Source: Berberis thunbergii
Lineage: Eukaryota > Streptophyta > Magnoliopsida > Ranunculales > Berberidaceae
Assembly: GCA_003290165.1 (NCBI GenBank)
Contig: QNQO01008303.1
Span: forward strand, 1 to 64,000
Direction of reading: 5' to 3'
Length of the DNA: 64,000 bases
Shown in pieces: positions 49,101 through 61,100 of the stretch. The translations under genes were made by a program, and so were the position numbers. Each line of letters begins with the position of its first letter. Within the stretch, counting starts at the first letter, position 1. The notes below the pieces were generated by a model. That model did not search any database. It was given only the letters and a program-made list of their open reading frames with translations, and had not been told where the DNA came from.

Positions 49101-52100
49101 TGGTTTTTTTTGTAATACAGTAGTAAAGTAAGCAATATATGTTTCTGAATATGTTATAATGTTCTTTATATTTTTGTCACAAAACACTTGATAAATGTAG
49201 TCACACTCACTGGACAACGTTGCACACCTCACTAAAGTATGTCTTCTTTGTCATGGTTTTATTTCATGGAATATAGTTACCTTTATAACGTTCTCATTTA
49301 TATGATACTTTTAATATTTTCTTTAGTATTTTATCCTTTTAATATTTTCTTTAGTATTTTATTCTAAAAATAGGCTAAGAAGTAGGGGAAGCTAAGAAGA
49401 GAGCGTATTGTCACGAGCCATCTCTAAAAATATCCCTCACCAAGGCAACAAGGCATCATATGGGCACTGGCAGTAGGCTCGCAAAGGCCCGATGGAGCAG
49501 CAAGCTTTTCGAGATGCCTCCGGAAGGTTCTAGAGTGCTCTTGGACATTCTAGCTTAGCTTTCTCTAGAGTGTTCTAGCATGGATGAGTCTAGAACACCC
49601 TTGTACAAATTTGTATAGAATTTTCTAGAAGCCTCCTTGTATTTTCTAGTTCCTTTGAAGGTGGGAACTTTCTAGATGCATAGAGAATACTCCTTTGAAG
49701 GAGGATTGTAGAAGGTTCTAGGCTAAAAGCCTCTAGGACTTTAAGGGCCTATAAATAAGCCTTGGCATTCATTTGTACAGATCATAGAACACTTGTACAA
49801 CTCTCTCAAGTAATACAAAGCATTCTTTCAAAAAGCCTAAACACTTGTGCCTTAGCATTTTTCTCACTTAAGCTTCCGTAGCATCACTTAGCATTAGCCA
49901 AGCATCGAAGTGCCTTGACTAGTTAGTCCGACGGGAGTGTGACGCTAGTGGGCAGCGTGTTAGCCAAGGGAAAAAGGTCAGCACGTAACACGTGGTATCA
50001 GAGCAGCGAGGATCGTAGGGGCGGTCTTGTTGAAGTTGCGTTGTGCCAGCTGCTGTGTGTACGAAGGTTAGGTGCGGAGCAATCTGATCATGTCAGGAAA
50101 CAAAGAGTGTTGTTGGAGGGTCCGTGGTCGAGGAGACTGGAAGAAAGACTAGTCGGACCAGCATGCTTGAGGATCGTATGGCCAAGGTGGAGCTGACCGT
50201 GAGCGATCTCCAAGACAGCGTCGGGGAGATGGAACAGAAGGTTGAGTCCTTCAATGGGACGTTGGCTAGCGTCACTATGGATGTCGAGCAACTCGATAGC
50301 CGCGTCCATGACCTTGAGCTTGGCACTGTGGAAGCCAAGGACGAGACTCAACTTCTCGTCAACCAAGTTGCGGATGCCATGCGCAACGAGATGGGCCAGC
50401 TCAAGGACACGCTGATGGGGCGACTCCAAGCAATCCGGGAGCAAGTTGAGTCCTTGCAATCGGACGTCAACCTATGCAAGGCGGCTGTGGCAGGTAGTGC
50501 TACTGTACGAGAGGGACCAAGGATGAAGGTGCCCGAGCCGCCAAGGTACCATGGGAAGCGCGATGCTAGGGAGCTCGACAACTTCCTATGGAGTGTTGAA
50601 AAATATTTTGACGCGATGCGCTTGGACGACGATGAGTCCAAGATCACCACCGTCACCATGTACTTGGGTGATGATGCCATCCTTTGGTGGAGGAGGCGTG
50701 AGTCGGATATCAAGAAGGGTCTTTGCTCGCTTAAGACTTGGGACGAGTTCAAGGCAAATTTCAAGCGGCAATTCTATCCGGAGAATGCGGAGGAAGTTGC
50801 TATGAAGAAGCTACGTGGACTGAAGCATACGGGGTCGATCAAAGAGTACGTCAAGCAGTTCACTTCTCTTATGCTTGAAGTCTCGGACATGCCGGAGAAG
50901 ACTCAGCTCGTCTACTTCATAGATGGACTACAACGATGGGCTGAGCAAGAGTTAAAGAGACGCAACGTTTAATCACTTGCGGAGGCCATCGCAGTTGCCG
51001 AATCCTTGTTCGAATACAAGGCTGATTCGAAAAGCCACAAGGGCGGCAGCAAGAGTGACAGCAGTAACAAGGGAAAAGGTGGGGGAGCAAAACTCACTGA
51101 AAGAAGCAGCAGTAGTAGCGACGGCAAGCCGTTCGAGAGGAAGGACAAAGCCAAGCAGTCCTTCTCGGATAGCAAGGTGAAAAAACCGCGACTGCTTCTT
51201 GTGCGGAGGGCGCCGCACTGGGCTAGGGAGTGCCCACAGCGACAGAAGCTCAATGCGATGATCGCTGGCAAGAGTGGATCGTCCGGGGAATCATCTGGGG
51301 ACGAGGCGCAAATGGGGACTTTGGGCTTGCTAAGCAGCGTCAAGGCTACGGTGAAGCAAAGCAACGTGGCTAAGGTAAGTACGTTGCCCCGTTCGAAGAA
51401 ATCCGCTCTTATGTTTGTGGAAGCCAAGGTAAATGGCAAGGCTTCATAGGCACTCGTCGACACGGGTGCAACGCACAACTTTGTTGCTTTGAAGGAGGCA
51501 ACAAGGCTGGGCGTGCAGTACACCAAGGAGCCAGGCACCTTGAAGACCGTCAACACAGCACCGGTGCCTATCCATGGTGTAGCACGAGGCGTCTTCCTTC
51601 ATTTGAGCGAATGGAAGGGGACGGTGGACCTGACTGTCGTCACGATGGACGACTTCTCATTGGTGCTGGGCATGGAGTTCATGGATACGGTGAAGCCATG
51701 GACATTAGAAAGGGACGGGTCGATGACTATTGCAAAGGATCGAGAAGCATGCTCTGTCCCTGTCACTCGGAAGATCGTGGAGGCCAAGATGTTGTCAGCC
51801 ATTCAAGTGAAGAAAGGCGTGCAAAAGGGGCAAACAACATTTGTGGCCACGTTGATCGAAGATGGGCCTCAACCCAGGGAGGTTCCGAAGGAGGTAGCTG
51901 CGGTTTTGAAAGAGTACAAAGATGTCATGCCTCCAGAGTTACCCAAGAGACTTCCTGCAAGAAGGGAAGTCGATCATATGATCGAGCTGGAGCCAAGGGC
52001 TAGGCCTTCAGCCATGGCGCCTTATCGGATGGCACCGCCAGAGTTGGAAGAGCTACGCAAGCAACTCAACGAGCTACTGGACGCGGGGTTCATTCGGCCA

Positions 52101-55100
52101 TCCAAGGCCCCATTCGGTGCACCAGTATTGTTCCAACACAAGCACGACGGGTCCTTGCGTATGTGCATCGATTACCGAGCACTTAACAAAGTAACCATCA
52201 AGAACAAGTATCCAATTCCTTTAGTTGCCGATCTTTTCGATAGGCTCGGTAAAGCCAGGTACTTTTCTAAACTGGATCTCCGATCGGGGTATTGGCAAGT
52301 GCGCATAGCCAAAGGAGATGAGCCAAAGACGGCATGCGTCACTCGCTATGGGTCTTATGAGTTCTTGGTGATGTCTTTTGGTCTCACCAATGCCCCGGCT
52401 ACTTTCTGCACTTTAATGAACAGAATCTTTCAGCCTTTCTTGGATAAATTTGTAGTCGTCTATCTCGACGATATCATCGTGTATAGCAACAACTTGGAAG
52501 AACATGTGCATCACTTGCGACAGGTTTTCCAAGCATTGCGGGAGAGCGAGCTGTACGTGAAATTGGAGAAGTGCTCGTTCGCCCAAGACGAGGTGTCTTT
52601 CTTGGGGCACCGCATCAAGGCTGGAAAGATCATGATGGAACGGGACAAAGTGTAGGCCATCAATGAATGGGAGCCACCCAAAAACGTTTCGGAGCTACGT
52701 TCTTTCCTTGGGTTGGCCAATTATTATCGAAGATTCATTTTGAGCTACTCGGCGAGAGCAGCCCCACTGACCGACTTGCTGAAGAAGAAGGTGCAGTGGC
52801 ATTGGAGTGAGAAATGCCAAGAAGCGTTCGATGATTTGAAGAAGGCAGTCACCAAGGAACCTGTCTTGGCCTTGCCCGATTATGCTAAGTCGTTCGAACT
52901 TCACACCGATGCATCAGACTTTGCCATCGGAGGAGTGCTTATGCAAGAGGGGCATCCCATAGCCTATGAGTCTCGCAAGCTCAATGATACCGAAATACGG
53001 TATCCGGTGCATGACAAGGAAATGACAGCCATCATTCATTGCTTGCGGACTTGGAGGCACTATTTGCTTGGGAGTCGGTTTACCATCATGACCGACAATG
53101 TGGCTACGAGTTATTTTCAAAATCAGAAGAAGATCAGCCCCAAGCAAGCTCGGTGGCAAGAATTCTTAGCAGAGTTCGATTATGTCATGGAGTACAAGCC
53201 GGGCAAAGTTAATGTTATTGCTGATGCTCTCAACCGAAAGGTCATGCTCGCTAACGCAAGCAGCGCCACTAGCAACCTTCTTGATCGGGTCAAGGAGGGG
53301 ACTTCTCAAGACCCCTTGGCCGAGGGACTCATGGAGATGGCCAAGGAGGGGAAGACTCGACGATTTGGGTAGAGGATGGGGTGCTCTACACCGTCAGTCG
53401 TCGCATTTATGTGCCTAAGTGGGATAATCTTAGGCGAGACATCATGAAGGAGTGCCACGACTCAATGTGGGCTGGCCATCCGGGGATGCAGCAGACATTG
53501 ACACTCTTGGAGGTGGACTACTACTGGCCTCATGCGGGACGATATCGAGGCCTATGTGAAGACTTGTCTTGTGTGAACAAGACAAGATATAGCAACGTGT
53601 ACCGGCAGGACTATTGCAGCCTTTGCCGATTCCGGAAAGGCCATGGGAGAGTGTATCAATGGATCTCATATCGGCCTTGCCCAAGTCTGATGGGTATGGC
53701 TCTATTATGGTGGTGGTCGATCGCTTTTCCAAGTATGGAACTTTCATACCTGCCCCACGCGATTGCACGGCCGAGCAAGCCGCCAAGTTGTTCTTTCAGC
53801 ATGTGGTGAAGTATTGGGGCTTGCCTCGGAGCATCATAAGTGATCGGGACCCAAGGTTCACAGCAAAATTCTGGACGGAGTTATTCAAGCTCTTGGGTTC
53901 GGGTCTACACTTCTCAACAAGCTTTTACCCGCAAAGCGATGGGCAAACAGAGAGGGTGAATGCCTTGTTGGAGTTATACTTGAGGCACTTTGTGGGTGCC
54001 AACCAGAAGGATTGGGCCAAGTTGATGGATGTGGCTCAATTCTCATTCAACTTGCAGCGGTCTGAATCAACGCAACAAAGTCTGTTCGAGATCGTCATGG
54101 GCCAGCAGCCCTTGACTCCACAAGCCGTTGCGTCGGGCTACACGGGTAGCAGCCCCGTTGCGTACAAGCTTGCACGAGGGTGGCATGAGCAGCTTGATAT
54201 AACGAAGGCGTACTTGGACAAGGCGTCTAAGAAGATGAAGAAGTGGGCAGACAAGCATAGACGCCCTCTCGAGTTCCAAGTGGGCGAGATGGTCATGGTC
54301 AAGTTGCTGCCATAACAGTTCAAGATCTTTCGCTCGGTGCACAAGGGATTAGTGCGGAAGTACGAGGGGCCATTTCCCGTCCTACGGAAGGTCGGGAGAG
54401 TTTCTTACAAGCTTGAGTTGCCGCCCAAACTCAAGATTCATCCGGTGTTCCATGTGAGCATGCTCAAGCCCTACCATGGTGACAAAGAAGATCCAACGAG
54501 GGGCGAGTCACATCGGGCACCAACCGCGGTCGTGACTTCTTTTGATCGAAAGATCGAGAGCATCGAGGCAAAGATGCTCATCCAACAGAGAGGTGTGCCA
54601 AGCTATAATGAGTATCTCATTTGATGGAAGGGACTACCGAACAGTGAGGCCTCATGGGAGAAATAGGACGACCTATGGCAATTCCATGGCAAGATCGCGG
54701 AGTTCGAGGCACGGTCTTGACGGGGTCGTCAAGGACTTGGGTGGGGGAGAATGTCACGAGCCATCTCTAAAAATATCCCTCACCAAGGCAACAAGGCATC
54801 CAAGGCATCATATGGGCGCTGGCAGTAGGCCCGCAAAGGCCCGATGGAGCATCAAGCATTTCGAGATGCCTCCGGAAGGTTCTAGAGTGCTCTTGGACAT
54901 TCTAGCTTAGATTTCTCTAGAGTGTTCTAGCATGGATGAGTCTAGAACACCCTTGTACAGATTTGTATAGTATTTTCTAGAAGCCTATTTTCTAGTTCCT
55001 TTGGAGGTGAGAACTTTCTAGATGCATAGAGAATACTCCTTTGAAGGAGGATTGTAGAAGGTTCTAGGCTAAAAGCCTCTAGGACTTTAAGGGCCTATAA

Positions 55101-58100
55101 TAGGCCTTGGCATTCATTTGTACAGCTCATAGAACACTTGTACAACTCTCTCAAGCAATACAAAGCATTCTTTCAAAAAGCCTAAACACTTGTGCCTTAG
55201 CATTTTCCTTACTTAAGCTTCTATAGCATCATTTAGCATTAGCCAAGCATCGAAGTGCCTTGACTAGTTAGTCCGACGGGAGTGTGACGCTAGTGGGCAG
55301 CGTGTTAGCCAAGGGAAAAAGGTCAGCACGTGACAGTATGATGCTCTTTATAATAGGCTAGGTACGAAGGAAGAGGAGAAGGATATTTTCAAGATAGCTA
55401 AAGCTAGAGAACGAAAGACTAGGGACTTGAGTCATGTTAAGTGTGTTAAGCATGAGGATGGAAGAGTTTTAATGCAGGATAAAACTATTTTAGATAAATG
55501 GAAGGATTACTTTTGGAACCTACTCAATGGAACACATGTAGGGGAGTTAAACTTGGAGGGACATGCTTCACAGGAAGGAGAGATCGTGTGTTCCGTCGCA
55601 GAGTTAGTGTTACAGAAGTTAGCGAAGCTTTAAAAAGAATGAAGACAGAGAAGGCCGTTGGACCGGATGATATCCCAATTGAAGCATGGAAATGTCTGGG
55701 AGAAGTTGGGATTCAATGGCTAACTAAGCTCTTTAATAGGATTTTGGAAACTAGAAAAATGTCAGATTCATGGAGACATAGCATTGTGGTACCGATTTAT
55801 AAGAACAAAGGGGATATCCAGAATTGCTCGAACTATAAAGGGATAAAGCTTATGAGCCATACGATGAAACTTTGGGAGAGAGTTATAGAACAAAGACTTA
55901 GGAGTTTAACCACGGTTTCGGAGAATCAATTTGGATTTATGCCGGGTAGGTCTACTACGGAGGCCATCTTCCTGCTTAGGCAAATTATAGAAAAATATCG
56001 AAAGGCACGTAAGAGTTTGCATATGGTTTTTATTGATCTGGAGAAAACATATGATAGGGTCCCCAGGGAGTTAATTTGGTGGGTGCTTGAAAGGAAGAAA
56101 GTGTCTCAATGTTATGTCGATATCATTAAGGATATGTATGAAGGGGTTGTAACAAGTGTTCGCTCAGTAGGTGAGATGTCTAGTGAATTTCCAGTGTCAA
56201 TAGGACTACATCAAGGGTCGGCGTTAAGTCCATATCTCTTTGCTTTGGTAATGGATGAGTTGACGAGACATCTGCAAGAAGATGTACCTTGGTGCTTGTT
56301 ATTTGCAGATGATATTGTCTTAATGGATGAGACTAGTGCAGGTTTAGGTCAGAAATTAGTTAAGTGGCGGGAGGCTTTAGAGAGTATAGGTTTTAGAATT
56401 AGCCGTTCGAAGACGGAGTATCTAGTGTGCAACTTTGGGTGTGAACCAAAAGGGAGAAGTAATGCAATTGAGATCGAAGGTGTCGAAGTCCCAGAGTGTG
56501 AGGCTTTTCAATATCTAGGATCTATAATTCAAAAGAATGAAGCTATTGGAGAATATGTAGACCATAGGATTAAAGTTGGTTGGTTGAAATGGAGAATGGC
56601 GTCAGGAGTATTATGCGATAGAAGGATGCCTGCAAGGCTAAAAGGAAAATGCTATAAGACAATTGTTCGACCAGCTATGCTATACGGTTCAGAATGTTGG
56701 GCTACTACGGGACAACATACGCATAAGATGGCAGTAGCAGAAATGCGTATGTTAAGGTGGATGTGTGGTAAAACTCTAAGGATAAAATTAGAAATGAAAG
56801 AATTAGGAGATACTTAGGTGTAGCGCCCATAGAGGAAAAAATTAGAGAAAGACGTTTAACTTGGTTCGGTCATGTGCGGAGGGGACCAAGCACGACGCCA
56901 ATTAGGAAATGTTTAGATTGACAAGTTAATGGAAGGTGTAGACGGAGGGTGTAGACGGAGGGGACGACCGTTAAAAACTTGGATGAAGACAGTGAATGAA
57001 GATATCATTGAGCTTGGATTAGGCGAGGAAATGTGGGAAGATCGCATTGCTTGGAGAACCAAAATCCATATAGCCGACCCCGAAAATCTCGGGAATGGGT
57101 TTTGATGATGATGATGATTTTATTCTAAAAATAACCACCGAGGCTTACGCGCCATTTCCGCCTCATACCTCATCAAAATTTTTGCCTCAGTTCCTGATTA
57201 GGATTTTTTTTTAACTCTGGCCAGCCCTAAACTCCTTTTTTATGATGTTGTCCACTGTTAGTATCTTCCCATTAATAATAGTATCTTCCAACTGTTAGTT
57301 TCCGAGTATACATTTTTTTAGCGCAATCAAGATCTACAAGATCATTTTCTTAGAAATGCAATTTCCCGATCAGATCGGAACACAGATTTTCATTCAATCT
57401 AACATATCAATGTAATTGTAAACAGTTAGTTTATTGCAACTGTCATAAGTAGTTGCACAACTAGCTCAAAGCAATAAACTAATACAAAACTTAAGATATA
57501 TGACAAGATCACAGTGAACAATAAATATAAGAAAAACAATCAATGGTAACTTAACCCAAAAATAATGTACTGCAAAAGTCTAGTCAACAGATGCACAATA
57601 ACATGCACTAAAGCAAACCTGCTCGATTTCATTAAACTTCTCTCTTTCAGCATCCTCTAGAGCAACACCATTTAGAACTGCCTCCTTTATCTGGGCTGCA
57701 AAAACAGTCAATTTTATATGTAAAGCACTTTTAAGTGAGTCGTCAAAGAAAACATATGTACATATATAGACATATGTGTGACCACATATATGTGGATCCA
57801 TACATGCATGAATGTAAGCCTTTTGGTTTTTCAAAGAAATTTGTATAGAATTTACAGCTCATATCAACCGTCATCCATAAATTAAAACTATGCAAAGGGG
57901 AAAAGGACAGAAATACTAACATGTGGAGGAGAGTGAATATAAATGTGGCAGAGAAATACATCGATGTAATTTTTTTACATAAAAAAAGAAAAAAAATATT
58001 GGTATTATTTGGATTTTTTTAAATCAGCAAAACAAAATGTTTTCATTTCTAAAGAAAAATGTATACATCATTTGTTGAGTATTTCTATCTTGCACTATAT

Positions 58101-61100
58101 CTCCCCAATCAAACATACAAGAGAAGTTAAGAATCTTTAATCAAACATACAAGAGAAATTATGAATATACCCCAAGTCTGGCTGCAAACCCACAAAGTAA
58201 CCTTAATGTCGATCCACTCTTTGGAGACATCCCTGAATGATTTATTGTTTCTTACTCTCCATACAACCCAAGCAAAGGCATTTGGAATAAATTCCAATTG
58301 GTGTTATTTATAATATTAATCGAGAACTTTAAGATGAAGTGCAGAAAACATAACACATGGTCTAGGAGAAGCATGGCAACATTTGCAAGGCACAGGACCA
58401 GTATATCAAATACATGCATGATAGTTCCATATGTGATACTGAAGGCAGTGTTATAGACATATTCTCCAAACCTGATAGTTCCATATGTGATACTGAAGGC
58501 GGTGTTATAGACATATTCGCCAACCCAGAACGTTCATTATTATAATTTTTTATTGTTTGAATATAATTATGGGTTATGCTCGTGTATATATTTCTCATAA
58601 CACCTTTTTATAAAGCAAAATTTTGACGAAACCAAGTAAGGAATGCTGCAGAGAGAGGAGACACTCATAGAGCGGATCCAAAGTACCAAAGATGGAAACT
58701 AAAGTAGCTGGCTGCAGTGAATATATACATAGATTTGTGTTCGAGAAAAAACTACAATGGGTGTTCACTGAGGAGACTGGTCAATCAAGGGTAAAATTAA
58801 GTAAATATATAATTTAAAAAAGGCTGGTGAGGGCAGTTTCAAGCTGCATAACCATTAGTTGGCTCCTTATCAGTCTGAAGCAATATGAGATTGCTTGGGA
58901 TTAGTCAGGATTAATTGGAGCTGGCCAGCAATTTTCTTCAAATAAATCTTCTCTACCCCTCTAAAGTAACATGTATACTTAAACATATGTTAAAAAAAAA
59001 TTTAATAAAAAAAGATAAATAACTGCAAAAGTAGCAAGTGTTATAAGGCAAAAAAAAAAAAAAACCTAATGGCATGACAGCTCAACGGTTTATAGCTTGG
59101 CGGATGGTACCACTAGGTCATGGGTTCAAATTCAGCTTGCGGCATCTTTATGGGTTCTGAGATCCTATAAAAACCCTGCTTGTTTTAAAAAAAAAGTTAT
59201 AAGGCAAAAACAAATAAAAAATTTACTTCTTCGTGTCTTGTTTCTCAATTTTGTTTTTTCTCTCTAGCTTTTTGTGTCATGCAAAAGCCTCAAACCAAAA
59301 CTTATTATTAAACATCATTTTCCTAATAATCGAGTTAACCTCTAACTAGAGTTGGATATTAATTGGAAAGTTGCCCAATTTTAATCGCCAACAAAATTGG
59401 CAACTCGCCCAATTAACCGTCAATATATCCTGCAGATTATATTCAAGTGACTTTTTGTAAAATTGTATAGCTTGAAATACAGTAGGGGAATAATCGACAA
59501 CTAATCGAAATTAGTCAACGATGATAGGGGTGGGCAATGTCGGTTCGGTTCGGTTTTGAGTCCAAACCGATTTCGAACCGATTTCATTTGGTTTGTCCAA
59601 AATCCAAACCGAAACCGAATTTTGTATTTGTAAATCGATGAATTCGGTTGAACCAAATTTCGGATCGGTTCGGTTCAGTTGGGCCGAAATTTCAAGCTCA
59701 AGCATTTGAAAGACTTTCATTAAAACATGTCCAATTTTTTTACAGGCCCAATTTTTTTACAAACCCAATTTTTAGCCCAAATTAAAAACTTTGAGAGAAT
59801 GGTGATTCAGTGCAACAGGGTGTACTGCAGTGCATTTGTTGCACTAATCAGGTATTGACACCTACCTGTTATTTAGTTATTTATATATATCTAATTAATC
59901 GGTCGGTTCGGTTATAAATCGGTCGGTTCAAAATCATAAGCCGATTTCGAACCGTTTATAATCGGTTCGGTTCGGTTTAAATATTTTCTTTCTACTCATA
60001 TTTCGGTTCGGTTGATTAATTGAATTTAAATTGGTTTTTGCCCACCCCTAAACGATAACACAGGTTTGAAGAGGGATGAGATGGATGGTTAGGAGCAAAG
60101 GATGTTATGATGGTTGCTTGCTTAGACTACTGACTACTAGGTTACATAGTACATAGAGAGTCATGTAGAAGTAAAAGACAGGAGATGCAGTACAGAGTCA
60201 TTCAAGGAAGTGCAGGAGAAGAATGTGAGTCAAGATATCCAACGAAACTAATGCATTGGTATGAAATCTAAGGAGTTAGGAGTAAAGACTGTCCACCACT
60301 TAGCTAGCAATTGGTAGTCCTTTGTGAAAAACAAATACAAGAAGTTCAACCAAGTTTGGATTTGGGGGAAAAACACAACTGTACGAATCTATCTGGTCAC
60401 AGTTGGAGGCAATTTACTACTTTAGGATTCCTAAATCGTTTGTGTATCCTCTGAAGTCAGTATGTCCCAACCCAACCTGGGGGATATTATATTGGCCTAC
60501 AGGAACCCTTTCACGAAGACAATTGCTATGAACTTCACAACATTAGGGGCATTTGAGTTGGGTGGAAGGTAAGAGTTCATAGTACTTGGATTTGAGAATA
60601 AGATGTACGAGTCTCGGTTCATTAGAAAGATGTAGTTGGATTTGAAATGTGAGGATTACCTTCCACTATCCGCTTTCGGGACCCGCTGAAAGTATTCCAG
60701 GATGAAGACTCACGAATTGCCTTGAATGCATTATAGATAGGTTTGCTTTGTCCCAATCTTAACTGAAACTTCACTTTCTCTGGCTGTATAAACAAAACAA
60801 ACATTGATAGTTATTACAAACACCAAAAGAAGAATCAATACAATTAGTAGCACAAATCAAATTATAACCAAAAAGAAATAAAAGTCAGACCTGAACTTGT
60901 TCGATTGCAGTGCGAAGTTCTGAAGAATCCTTGACAGATTTGAGATGATTCACCATCCCCCAAACCACTTGCAATCGATCCACAATCTTCTCTAAAGGCT
61001 CCACGAGCTTCGACCAAGATGGTTCCACCGTCTTCTCTAGCGTAACCAAATCACTCTCCTACGAGCAAGCAAGCAACCAATCAATGAATCCATCAATCAA

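Larger units (their letters stand above)
49409..55335 (+). mobile_element. Ty3 chromovirus (chromodomain LTR element), 5.9 kb
   Basis: LTRs at 49409-49990 and 54752-55335 start TGTCACGAGCC and end in ACA, with GTAT duplicated on both sides (49405-49408, 55336-55339). The primer-binding site TGGTATCAGAGC begins at 49993. The polypurine tract GGGTGGGGGAGA lies just before 54752. The order is gag, protease, RT, RNase H, integrase, chromodomain. The coiled-coil gag and a zinc knuckle ending PHWAREC suggest the Galadriel branch, but that is from memory. LTRs are nearly identical apart from two small indels, so the insertion is young. Several stops make it non-autonomous now. Confidence 0.93.
49373..57116 (+). 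mobile_element. RTE-clade LINE, 5'-truncated, split by a Ty3 insertion
   Basis: The LINE pieces are 49373-49408 and 55340-57116. A perfect 17-bp duplication, ATTTTATTCTAAAAATA, flanks the whole at 49356-49372 and 57117-57133. The 3' end is a TGATGATGATGATG run rather than poly-A, as in plant RTE elements. Across the Ty3 insertion the LINE frame rejoins as EAKKRAY then [10 protein letters not shown], proving one interrupted copy. The insertion is antisense to the host gene. Confidence 0.93.
46540..57618. other. OOP intron 4, 11.1 kb, transposon nest
   Basis: Bounded by the donor after exon 4 (57619) and the acceptor before exon 5 (46539). It holds a hAT MITE (47394-47696), an unrecognised plus-strand region (48290-48927), an RTE LINE (49373-57116) and a Ty3 chromovirus nested in that LINE (49409-55335). 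Without them it would be about 3 kb. Confidence 0.9.

Noticed and set aside
50348..51556. Minus-strand open frames over the Ty3 gag
   Set aside because: Antisense shadows of gag coding sequence with no domain of their own.
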